Part shown: positions 1 through 5,993 of the stretch, in pieces | Layout of the letters: each line of letters opens with the position of its first letter | Position numbering within the stretch: position 1 is the first letter of the stretch | DNA from: Candidatus Kuenenia stuttgartensis | Lineage (GTDB): Bacteria; Planctomycetota; Planctomycetia; Isosphaerales; Isosphaeraceae | Length of the DNA stretch: 5,993 bases | Direction: 5' to 3' | Assembly: GCA_945874095.1 (NCBI GenBank) | Contig: CAMCFM010000302.1 | Coordinates: 1-5,993, forward strand | Notes under the pieces: model-generated | Told to the model about the DNA's origin: nothing | The model's input: only the letters and a program-made list of their open reading frames with translations | The model's database searches: none | Position numbers and translations under genes: made by a program

Positions 1-54
1 GAGTATATGGCGAAAACTTGATAGCTATGGATGGCTAACCAAGGCTGAGCCGGT

Positions 55-60
55 AAGGAG
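55..60 (+). promoter_or_regulatory. Ribosome binding site deciding the GTG start of the histidine kinase
   Basis: AAGGAG is a near-perfect Shine-Dalgarno. It ends 9 nt before the GTG at 70, which is good spacing. The next in-frame ATG, at 76, would be 15 nt away, which is less favourable. This supports GTG 70 as the start, although ATG 76 would remove only two residues and cannot be excluded. Confidence 0.7.
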
Positions 61-69
61 TCCCTCTCC

Positions 70-1905
70 GTGTCGATGCCTTCGACGGATGCCTGCTCAA
101 AGTCTCGTCAACCCATGTTGGCCACCGGCCTCCCATGGCTTTGGGCTACTGCTGATTCGTGGGCTGACATGCTTGCAGGCATGCCTGATTCGAACTTGGA
201 TCCAAAGCTGGCAAAGTTTTTAAAGTGGGACCCAGGTTACGTTTCCCAACATCTTTGGTCAGACGCCCAACACGCTTCAACAACGAATTCGGGCGTGCCT
301 GAATCGCTCTGGGATTTAAAGTCTTCCAGAGAGCTTTCAGCCGTCACGAAGCTTTTCCAATCCGGCCTGGCCATCGGTCTGGCCATCGAACGACATGCGG
401 AAGAGTGCTCGTTCGAATTGCCCTGGACTGGTTTGGCATGGTCCATTTGGCTCCAGGGGCCGCTCTGGTTGATCGCTGCCAAATCTCCTCGCGATTTTGC
501 CGACTGGTGCGATGCATCAGAGTCATCCGTAAGGCATCAAATTGAAACCAAAATCCTCGGCCTTAGAGCCACACTTTGGTCCCAATGGAACCTGGCTCAA
601 AACCGCCAGGACGAACTCGCCCGATTCCTTTGGACATCGCGTGGGAATTTTGCGACCGAAATCACATCCAGTCATTCGAAGTCATTAGATGACAAGGGAT
701 TGTTGTCGATCCTTGAGCAAGCTCATGTCATTTATTCGCAGAGTCGATATGCACTTCAACGAGGCCATCGCAGCGAAACTTCGATGAAAGATCCTCGCGT
801 TGCTCTCCTCGAAGCCAAAGTCGCCAACCTTTCGAACGAATTGACCTTGTCTCTACCAGAAGACACAAGGCTCGTGAAACGCACGATCAGCCTGATCCAC
901 TCCGCTCACCACACTCAGGCCATTCAATCTCAATTGGATCAAGCCAGCCTGATTCTACAGACAATCAGCCGCGATTCCGAAACGCTCTTGAAGACTTCAA
1001 AAAATAGCGTTAAGCCTGCTCAGTCGACTCCAATCAAGGGCAGTTCAGACCCCATCGGTGGTGCTGAAGGAACCGATTTTCAGGTTGTCCAGCAGCAGTG
1101 GAATCAGTTGCAAACCCATTGGTGGGAATTGCTTGGCCGGCTCGACGACTGGTCTGAAGAGATGGGTAAAAATCACCGACGATCAGAACGTCAGGCTCAG
1201 GCCGGCCGATTTGAGTCGCTGGCAGAATTTGCAGCCGGCGCCGGGCATGAGTTGAACAACCCCCTGGCGGTGATTCAGGGCAGGGCTCAATTGCTACTTG
1301 CAAAAGCACCGGATCAGACCACCAAGTCTTCGCTCAAAGCGATCATTGATCAATCTTTACGTGCCCATAGAATGCTTCGCGACCTCATATTTATCGCACG
1401 TCCTACCGACCTCAGGCCCCGCTTCTGTCGACCTGCCGAGGTGGTCCGTGCGATTCATCGGGAGCTGAAAGAAGATCTTCAGCGTCGCGAAATCCGCTTT
1501 GAAGTCCATCTTTGCCCACAGGCACAGCGATATGAAACGGATCAGTTCGACCCCGACGCATTTCGTCACATGATTCTGAGCCTTGTTCGAAACGCCATGG
1601 AAGCAAGCCCTCGCGGCGGTCAGATTCAAGTCTCGTTAAAACTTGAACAGCATGGCTTGCGCCTGACCGTTGAAGACGACGGACAAGGCTTTGACGTGCG
1701 TGAATCAAGCCACCTTTTCGACCCATTTTACTGTGGTCGAAAAGCCGGCAGGGGCCTCGGCCTCGGCCTCCCTCGGCTGGCCCGAATCGTAGCTCAGATG
1801 AATGGCCGCGTTCGTTACCGTTCCCAGCCTGATCGTGGAACCGTCTTTGAAGCCGTCTTACCCGTCTATGAGCCAGAACTTCAGGCCCTTTCCACCCCTG
1901 CCTGA
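70..1905 (+). CDS. Cytoplasmic sensor histidine kinase with HDOD-like N-terminal region
   Basis: This 611-residue protein is a two-component sensor kinase that should autophosphorylate on His and pass the phosphate to an unseen response regulator. The C-terminal core is complete. The H-box AGHELNNPL has phospho-acceptor H393. The N-box has N508 within LVRNAMEA. The G1 box DDGQG lies at 536-540, the F-box LFDPF at 549-553, and the G2 box GLGLGL at 562-567. The H-box style resembles NtrB-like (HisKA) kinases. No membrane segment or signal peptide is visible, so it should be cytoplasmic. Residues about 43-190 follow the HDOD pattern weakly: LAKFLKWDPGYVSQHL, then LFQSGLAIGLAIERHAEE, then GLAWSIWLQGPLWLI, then ILGLRATLWSQWNL. 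The His and HD metal-ligand positions are replaced. A helical region (about 240-310), a Ser/Pro/Gly-rich linker (about 311-335) and a Trp/Gln-rich helix (about 338-385) lead into the kinase. Kinase identity is near certain; the HDOD assignment is inference. The signal sensed is unknown and no response regulator is in the window. Confidence 0.95.
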   Translation: MSMPSTDACSKSRQPMLATGLPWLWATADSWADMLAGMPDSNLDPKLAKFLKWDPGYVSQHLWSDAQHASTTNSGVPESLWDLKSSRELSAVTKLFQSGLAIGLAIERHAEECSFELPWTGLAWSIWLQGPLWLIAAKSPRDFADWCDASESSVRHQIETKILGLRATLWSQWNLAQNRQDELARFLWTSRGNFATEITSSHSKSLDDKGLLSILEQAHVIYSQSRYALQRGHRSETSMKDPRVALLEAKVANLSNELTLSLPEDTRLVKRTISLIHSAHHTQAIQSQLDQASLILQTISRDSETLLKTSKNSVKPAQSTPIKGSSDPIGGAEGTDFQVVQQQWNQLQTHWWELLGRLDDWSEEMGKNHRRSERQAQAGRFESLAEFAAGAGHELNNPLAVIQGRAQLLLAKAPDQTTKSSLKAIIDQSLRAHRMLRDLIFIARPTDLRPRFCRPAEVVRAIHRELKEDLQRREIRFEVHLCPQAQRYETDQFDPDAFRHMILSLVRNAMEASPRGGQIQVSLKLEQHGLRLTVEDDGQGFDVRESSHLFDPFYCGRKAGRGLGLGLPRLARIVAQMNGRVRYRSQPDRGTVFEAVLPVYEPELQALSTPA

Positions 1906-1906
1906 C

Positions 1907-1960
1907 CTAAAGACTCACATATAATACCGCCATGTCCCCTGACATGGCGGGCTTTAGCTT
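1907..1960 (+). terminator. Hairpin, probable weak intrinsic terminator after the histidine kinase
   Basis: A perfect 10-bp inverted repeat, CCGCCATGTC (1927-1936) and GACATGGCGG (1941-1950), encloses a 4-nt loop CCCT. It begins 22 nt after the kinase stop codon. The following T-tract is poor (GCTTTAGCTT), so termination may be inefficient or Rho-assisted. A second pair of arms, CTAAAG (1907-1912) and CTTTAG (1952-1957), is perfectly complementary and could close an outer stem around the inner hairpin, leaving a 14-nt bulge on the 5' side. The location between two same-strand genes fits a terminator; a processed RNA end is the alternative. Confidence 0.6.
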
Positions 1961-1987
1961 GAAAAATACTGGTCTTTCAATTAGAAT
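1959..1987 (+). promoter_or_regulatory. Predicted sigma70-type promoter for the membrane glycosyltransferase
   Basis: TTGAAA (1959-1964, 5/6 to the -35 consensus) is followed by a 17-nt spacer and TAGAAT (1982-1987, 5/6 to the -10 consensus). A transcript would start near 1994, giving a leader of about 54 nt before the ATG at 2048. The local sequence is AT-rich. The -35 box sits directly behind the terminator hairpin, which suggests that the downstream gene is transcribed separately from the kinase. A weaker alternative exists nearer the gene: TTGTGA at 2007 and TAGAAT at 2028, with a 15-nt spacer. Confidence 0.45.
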
Positions 1988-2047
1988 TAAATTCCATCGA
2001 TTCGCTTTGTGAATATCTCAGGGTACGTAGAATTGAGTTAGTTCATC

Positions 2048-3664
2048 ATGGGTCGTTTGATATTGCGTCCGTCTTGCTGGCTTGTCCCAGCCCTGCAATA
2101 CGTTTTGCTCGCAGCCACTTCGTGCTTCAGCAGCTTTTATATCAATCACGACGCAGCCCTTTATCTGCAATGCGGTCAGCTCATTCTCGAAGGTAAAACG
2201 CCTTACGTAGACTTTTATGATAATAATACACCCCTGATCATGTATATGAGTGCCCTGCCGGTGCTGATTTCGCAGGCCAGCGGGCTCACAGTCATGCAGT
2301 CATTTGCCGTGGTCGTTCTTATTGCAATTCTGGTCAGCACACTCGCAATCCGTCGGGTCATGGCTTGTAATGGGATATCCGCAAAGACATCCTCAATATG
2401 GATATCCGCATGGATTTTCATGAACCTGATGACGCAGGTTTTTCACGATTTTGGTCAGCGCGAGCATCTGTTCATCATCCTGGCATCACCATTTTTCTTT
2501 ATCAGATTCTCCCGAGTTCAAAATGGAAAGGTAAATCATGGCGACTTTTTTCTCCTGGCCGCCGGTTTCCTTGCAGGTATGGGAGCTGCATTAAAGCCTT
2601 ATTTTATTGTCATGATTTTAGCGGGCGAATTGGCGATGTTCATAAAGGTTAGAAAGCGGTCGATATGGGTTTGTCCGGAATTGTTTGGGTTTGTCCTGTT
2701 TGGCGTCCTCTACGCTCTGTTTTTTGCCTTTTCGCCTCAAATCAGGACGAATTATCTTGAAGTGCTTGCCCCTTTGATCTCCAAAGGAAACTCTGCCTAT
2801 TACGCCCCAGCCAGCGCAATCTGGAATTCCTTTAATCCTTTACATAACAAACATTCGGCGTATGTTTTTTTGGCTACAGTGGTTTTTTGTGTGGATATCG
2901 TATGGGTTCTGATTCTCGCTTTAAATCAGAAAAAAACGATCCCAGGAACGATTTACTTGATGGTTTTGGCCGTTATGGCATTAATTTCGTATCTCTATCA
3001 AGCCAAGGGCTGGTACTACCATATGATCCCATTTGAATTCCTTGTGGTTTCTGTTTTTGCATTAAACCTCTCCGCACTTTTCGACAACATTCAAAGAAAA
3101 ACGATTTTTCAGAAGTCTTTCGCATCTTGGTCACTAGCCTGTTTGCTCGCACTTCAGCTATCAATCAGCGGAGTTTTTATCTGGAGGATGGACGATCAGG
3201 GCCGATATTGGAACGCCCGATTCTTTGAAATCCTTAAAGAAACACCAGCGGAAAATAATCGGGTCCTAGTCGTCTCAAGTTCACTCAAAGCCTATCCCTT
3301 TCTTTTGCAGGCCGATAAGCGGCCCGGTTCGAGATTTCTCTGGTTTTTCCCTGTGGCATTACTTTATTCCCAATCCCACGATTTAAATCTTTCAGAAGCC
3401 GAAATCTATGCAAAAGGCTCGTTCGATAAAGTCCTTGAATCGCGTTTCCTCGCCGAGCTTGCCAGCGATATTGAAACCAGTCGCCCTGCAATGATTTTTA
3501 TGAGCTCCGGCAAATCGGATCAAGGTCTGCCTAAAAATGTCACACTAAAAAACTATCTCAAGTTTCATAAGATTAATGAACTCATCGAGAAATATTATCA
3601 ACTGGATTTGCAAAATTTCCTGGCAAACGATGGAGCTTTATTCGACTTATGGGTTCTAAAATAA
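2048..3664 (+). CDS. GT-C fold membrane glycosyltransferase, ArnT/PMT-like (GT39-related)
   Basis: This 538-residue polytopic inner-membrane protein is predicted to move a sugar from a polyprenyl-phosphate donor to a cell-envelope acceptor. Roughly ten to eleven hydrophobic segments run from about residue 10 to 378. The first extracytoplasmic loop carries the usual GT-C signature: NHDAALYL (D35 is the candidate catalytic Asp), then GKTPYVDFYDNNTPLIMY. Further family-like motifs are DFGQREHLFII (134-144), GFLAGMGAALKPYF (173-186) and KGWYYHMIPFE (320-330). A soluble C-terminal part, about 385-538, begins with the strand-like RVLVVSSS and ends in FDLWVLK; I cannot assign its function. The ATG at 2048 has no clear Shine-Dalgarno (only GAG near 2035), but the hydrophobic N-terminus and loop spacing fit. 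The gene is AT-richer than its neighbours, especially in its 3' half. Donor and acceptor cannot be read from sequence. Family call is fairly sure; specific function is unknown. Confidence 0.8.
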   Translation: MGRLILRPSCWLVPALQYVLLAATSCFSSFYINHDAALYLQCGQLILEGKTPYVDFYDNNTPLIMYMSALPVLISQASGLTVMQSFAVVVLIAILVSTLAIRRVMACNGISAKTSSIWISAWIFMNLMTQVFHDFGQREHLFIILASPFFFIRFSRVQNGKVNHGDFFLLAAGFLAGMGAALKPYFIVMILAGELAMFIKVRKRSIWVCPELFGFVLFGVLYALFFAFSPQIRTNYLEVLAPLISKGNSAYYAPASAIWNSFNPLHNKHSAYVFLATVVFCVDIVWVLILALNQKKTIPGTIYLMVLAVMALISYLYQAKGWYYHMIPFEFLVVSVFALNLSALFDNIQRKTIFQKSFASWSLACLLALQLSISGVFIWRMDDQGRYWNARFFEILKETPAENNRVLVVSSSLKAYPFLLQADKRPGSRFLWFFPVALLYSQSHDLNLSEAEIYAKGSFDKVLESRFLAELASDIETSRPAMIFMSSGKSDQGLPKNVTLKNYLKFHKINELIEKYYQLDLQNFLANDGALFDLWVLK

Positions 3665-3697
3665 CCGTCAGTCCGCAGAACGTTTGAAGTATAACCA

Positions 3698-3726
3698 TTG
3701 CTTGAGTCGTCGATTTCGACTATAAA
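3698..3726 (+). promoter_or_regulatory. Predicted promoter for the sulfite dehydrogenase operon
   Basis: TTGCTT (3698-3703, 3/6 to -35) lies 17 nt before TATAAA (3721-3726, 5/6 to -10). This predicts a start near 3733 and a leader of about 42 nt. The spacer holds small overlapping inverted repeats: GTCG-ATTT-CGAC (3709-3720), and AGTCG (3705-3709) with CGACT (3717-3721). They could be an operator or chance. No terminator hairpin is evident between 3665 and 3697 for the upstream glycosyltransferase gene. Confidence 0.35.
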
Positions 3727-3774
3727 CACTCTATCAGAAATACCTCAAAGAAAAGCATAGAGGCTATCACCGCC

Positions 3775-4947
3775 ATGCATACTCATCGTCGCCGATTCTT
3801 ATCGCAGACCTTTCAAGCCATTTCAGCCTCCGCTTTTAGCGTAAAATGGCTGAGTGCCAGCGAATCCCAGGCTGGTTCAGGCAAATCCAGTGGTTTGATT
3901 GTCCGTTCTCGACGCCCTTTGGATCTGGAAACACCGGTCGATCAGCTCGACTCCGAATTTACTCCCAATCCCTGGTTCTTCGTCCGTAGCCATTTCGGCG
4001 AACCAGCTGTCAATACGCAAGGCTGGTCGGTGACACTCGATGGGCTTTTTCAATCCGAAAAAAAGTTCAAAATCGCCGAAATCATGAACGGATTTCCACG
4101 CCATGAACTGCCTGCGGTACTCATGTGTGCCGGCAACGGACGTGGCCTCATGAAACCGATTGTTCCGGGCTTGCCCTGGGAGCACGGCGCCATTGGTCAA
4201 GCCATGTGGAGTGGTCTCAGGCTCAAAGATCTCATCGAAGCCCTGGGCCTGAAGGATGGAGCCAAACATCTGATCTTTGAAACAGCCGACCCGACGGCAA
4301 GCAAGATGACTCCGTCGTTCACCCGAAGCCTGCCTCTGGAACGTCTGCTCCAAGACGATGTTCTGCTTGTCGATCGTATGAACGGAGAGCCCTTGCCGCT
4401 CCTCCACGGCGGGCCTTTAAGGCTCGTTGTGCCCACCTGGACCGGTAACCACTGGGTGAAATGGGTGAAGCGAATCACGGCATCCGCCGAGGAATCGCCC
4501 AGCGATTTTCAGCGTAAAAGCTATAAGATGCCCACCCTGGCCTTAGCTCCAAGTGTGGCGCCGACTCCCGATCAACTCAAAAGCGTGACCATTCTCAATG
4601 TAAAGTCGCAGCTGACCTGGCCCACTGAGAATGCCCAGATTTCAGCTCGCGATTCACTCACCATTCGCGGTTCCGCCTGGACCGGCCCAGGCTTGGTCAC
4701 TCGAGTGGAAGTCCGGACAAGTGCGCATTCCGCTTGGCAGACGGCCCGAATCGTGACCCAAAATCCGGTTCAGGGTGCGTGGGTTCGCTGGGAGTTTACA
4801 ATCGCAGATATCAAGCCAGGCCAACACTTTGTGGAAGTCAGGGCCACGGATAGCAACGGTCAAACCCAGCCCGTCGATCCGTTCTGGAATCGTAGCGGAT
4901 ATTTGTATAACGCCATCGAGCGTGTCCCATTTCAAGTCATTGGCTGA
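3775..4947 (+). CDS. Tat-exported sulfite oxidase/dehydrogenase-type molybdopterin oxidoreductase (SorA-like)
   Basis: This 390-residue periplasmic molybdenum enzyme probably oxidises sulfite to sulfate and passes electrons to the cytochrome encoded just downstream. The N-terminus has a twin-arginine signal, RRRFLSQTF (R5-F13), followed by a moderately hydrophobic stretch to about residue 33, as expected for a folded cofactor-bearing enzyme. The molybdopterin domain spans about 60-240. It contains FVRSH (R71, H73), CAGNGR with the molybdenum-ligand Cys C118 and R123, WEHGAIGQAMWSG (135-147), and NGEPLPLLHGGPLRLVVP (203-220). SYK (Y250) probably matches the active-site Tyr of sulfite oxidases. 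The C-terminal Mo-co dimerisation Ig-like domain spans about 270-390 and ends WNRSGYLYNAIERVPFQVIG. There is no heme b domain, unlike animal enzymes. A Shine-Dalgarno-like AGAGG (3759-3763) lies 11 nt before the ATG. Family is certain; sulfite as substrate is inferred from the motifs and the cytochrome partner. Confidence 0.92.
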   Translation: MHTHRRRFLSQTFQAISASAFSVKWLSASESQAGSGKSSGLIVRSRRPLDLETPVDQLDSEFTPNPWFFVRSHFGEPAVNTQGWSVTLDGLFQSEKKFKIAEIMNGFPRHELPAVLMCAGNGRGLMKPIVPGLPWEHGAIGQAMWSGLRLKDLIEALGLKDGAKHLIFETADPTASKMTPSFTRSLPLERLLQDDVLLVDRMNGEPLPLLHGGPLRLVVPTWTGNHWVKWVKRITASAEESPSDFQRKSYKMPTLALAPSVAPTPDQLKSVTILNVKSQLTWPTENAQISARDSLTIRGSAWTGPGLVTRVEVRTSAHSAWQTARIVTQNPVQGAWVRWEFTIADIKPGQHFVEVRATDSNGQTQPVDPFWNRSGYLYNAIERVPFQVIG

Positions 4948-4960
4948 TCAAGAGATTCCT

Positions 4961-5650
4961 ATGCATAACTCATTCAAACTTATTGCCAGTGGTCTTGGGG
5001 TCGCTGTCTTCTCAGCCTGGTCGGTTTCAGGGGCACTTCAGCAAGCCCCCACTCCACCGCGGACCGTCCCATCCGAACCACCTCTAGAACAGGTTCTGGA
5101 ACTCGATCCAGAGGAACGATCCGCCTTTTTCAATCAGCGTCTCCAGCTTCACTGCAACGTCTGTCACTCATCTGAAATGATTGAACAGCAAAGGCTTACG
5201 CTGGCTCAGTGGCAGGCTGAGGTGCAGAAAATGATTGGCTGGGGAGCGACCCTGCCCAAGGAATATTCAGGGCTCATGGCAGAGCATTTGAGCAAGTTAT
5301 ATCCGCCAGGTCACAAAGCAAAAATTGAATTGCTTGAGCCTGAAAAAGCGTTGACGGAATCTGCACAGACGGATCAGTCTCAGGTAGATTCGAAATCCGC
5401 CACGAATCCTCAGGTTGCGGAGCTGTTTCGGAACCAGTGCTCGAACTGTCACGGAACCTCTGGCGAAGGCAATGAGATTGGACCAAGGCTGACAGGCCGA
5501 CCAATTCTGGCCTTCTCGCAACGGTTTAGCGAACACATTGAGCAAGGTAAGGGCCGAATGCCAGCTTTCCAGAAAACCATTCCAAGTGCGGATACTCAGG
5601 CACTGAGACGCTGGCTGTTAGGCCAGTCATTTTCCTGGACTGCAGAATGA
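4961..5650 (+). CDS. Secreted cytochrome c with two heme-binding sites, probable electron acceptor of the sulfite dehydrogenase (SorB-like)
   Basis: This 229-residue exported protein has two covalent heme sites, CNVCH (65-69) and CSNCH (160-164). It probably takes electrons from the molybdenum enzyme upstream and feeds a terminal oxidase. A Sec signal peptide covers about residues 1-25 (hydrophobic LIASGLGVAVFSAW, likely cleavage after SVSGA). A Pro-rich stretch (about 29-41) follows. The first heme region (about 50-115) has the QQR...W...V..M..WGA.LP pattern seen in SorB-type cytochromes; M91 is a candidate axial ligand. A charged, Ser/Gln-rich linker (about 125-148) leads to a class I cytochrome c domain with GPRLTGR and axial M200 in GRMPAF. 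I chose ATG 4961 because an AAGAGA lies 5 nt upstream, it starts a clean signal peptide, and it falls 13 nt after the previous stop. A longer in-frame opening from 4775 overlaps the upstream gene and is rejected. Tight spacing indicates one operon. Confidence 0.9.
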   Translation: MHNSFKLIASGLGVAVFSAWSVSGALQQAPTPPRTVPSEPPLEQVLELDPEERSAFFNQRLQLHCNVCHSSEMIEQQRLTLAQWQAEVQKMIGWGATLPKEYSGLMAEHLSKLYPPGHKAKIELLEPEKALTESAQTDQSQVDSKSATNPQVAELFRNQCSNCHGTSGEGNEIGPRLTGRPILAFSQRFSEHIEQGKGRMPAFQKTIPSADTQALRRWLLGQSFSWTAE

Positions 5651-5669
5651 AGCCCTATTCGAGCCCAAT

Positions 5670-5993
5670 TTAGTCCGCCAGCCGAGTGACTTCTCGTGCT
5701 AAAAGTGCGGCTCCAAGAACTCCGGCATCGTCTCCCAGATTCGCTGGCAGAATGATTTCGCCTTCAGCTGGAAAGACCAGAATGTGCTGTTTGGCGGCTT
5801 CACGCACCCAGTTCAGCCAAGGTTCGCCCAGGGCCAGGCTCAGACCACCGCCCAAAATCACGGCTCCAGGGTCGAGTAGATTCACCAGCCCGCCCAATGA
5901 TCCACCGAGATATTCGGCGGCTCGTTGAAGCTCTTCGATCACAAGCCTGTCGCCGGCTGCATAACACTCAGCCAGGTAACGGCTTTTGAGCTT
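5670..5993 (-). CDS. ROK-family sugar kinase (glucokinase-like), C-terminal fragment cut by the window edge
   Basis: The reading frame runs off the right edge, and only the last 107 residues are visible. They read K-L-K-S-R-Y at the edge, then AAGDRLVIEELQRAAEYLGG, LVNLLDPGAVILGGGLS, and finally ILPANLGDDAGVLGAALLA before the TAA (complement of 5670-5672). This is the standard C-terminus of ROK kinases: the aGD helix, the nLlDP.aviLGGG strand-loop of the ATP-binding fold, and the terminal LGddAGvlGAA helix. The family phosphorylates glucose or related hexoses with ATP in the cytoplasm; some members are transcriptional repressors or N-acylhexosamine kinases. The ROK Cys-rich zinc motif and the catalytic Asp lie beyond the window, so substrate and kinase activity cannot be judged. 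The GTG at 5942 is an internal Val, not a start. The gene is convergent with the cytochrome gene, 19 bp between stop codons. Confidence 0.9.
   Translation of the reverse strand, partial: KLKSRYLAECYAAGDRLVIEELQRAAEYLGGSLGGLVNLLDPGAVILGGGLSLALGEPWLNWVREAAKQHILVFPAEGEIILPANLGDDAGVLGAALLAREVTRLAD

Noticed and set aside
1..38. Possible tail of an upstream gene (VYGENLIAMDG then TAA at 36-38; another frame ends at 21).
   Set aside because: Only 11 codons are visible and two frames end with plausible stops, so no gene can be supported.
366..387. Direct repeat CTGGCCATCG twice, 2 nt apart.
   Set aside because: It encodes LAIGLAIE inside the kinase and is explained by the coding sequence.
1753..1770. 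Three tandem GGCCTC units.
   Set aside because: They encode part of the GLGLGL ATP-binding box of the kinase; this is a protein-level repeat, not a DNA element.
3877..4407. Long minus-strand open frame of 176 codons opposite the molybdoenzyme gene.
   Set aside because: It is a shadow of a strongly supported gene; its translation has no recognisable domain.
4775..4960. N-terminal extension of the cytochrome gene.
   Set aside because: It overlaps the well-supported end of the molybdoenzyme gene in another frame, and the signal peptide and Shine-Dalgarno fit ATG 4961.
5651..5669. Bidirectional terminator between the convergent cytochrome and ROK genes.
   Set aside because: The 19-bp gap has no inverted repeat or T-tract that would support one.
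5686..5928. Plus-strand open frame of 80 codons opposite the ROK kinase.
   Set aside because: It is the antisense shadow of a clear ROK C-terminus, with low-complexity Arg/Pro/Ser content.

Overview
This window looks like ordinary chromosomal DNA from a Gram-negative-type bacterium. The best guess is a planctomycete (Planctomycetota), at moderate to low confidence. The reasons are a soluble histidine kinase with an HDOD-like N-terminus and the H-box context AGAGHELNNPLAVI, a Tat-exported sulfite-oxidase-type molybdoenzyme paired with a c-type cytochrome, and GC that is mid-50s in most lines I counted. No single marker gene fixes the phylum.

Layout, left to right. (1) Positions 70-1905, + strand: a 611-residue cytoplasmic sensor histidine kinase with a complete HisKA/HATPase_c core and a divergent, HDOD-like input region. 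It has a strong Shine-Dalgarno. (2) Positions 1906-2047: an intergenic region with a perfect 10-bp hairpin that probably acts as a terminator, followed at once by a good sigma70-like promoter. (3) Positions 2048-3664, +: a polytopic GT-C (ArnT/PMT-like) membrane glycosyltransferase that is clearly AT-richer than its neighbours. (4) Positions 3665-3774: an intergenic region with a candidate promoter. (5) Positions 3775-4947, +: a Tat-dependent sulfite oxidase/dehydrogenase-type molybdopterin protein. (6) Positions 4961-5650, +: a secreted cytochrome c with two CxxCH sites, 13 nt downstream and almost certainly in the same operon. (7) Positions 5670-5993, - strand: the C-terminal part of a ROK-family sugar kinase, convergent with the cytochrome gene and cut by the window edge.

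How they fit together. Genes 5 and 6 form a credible periplasmic redox module: a molybdenum enzyme oxidises sulfite (or a related substrate) and hands electrons to its cytochrome, as in SorAB-type sulfite dehydrogenases. The kinase, the glycosyltransferase and the ROK kinase show no evident functional link to this module or to each other. The two hairpin/promoter regions suggest separate transcription units.

I found no mobile element, CRISPR array, tRNA or rRNA, and no clearly novel multi-gene system. The most unusual item is the HDOD-like kinase N-terminus that has lost its metal-binding residues. The next is the compositionally distinct glycosyltransferase.
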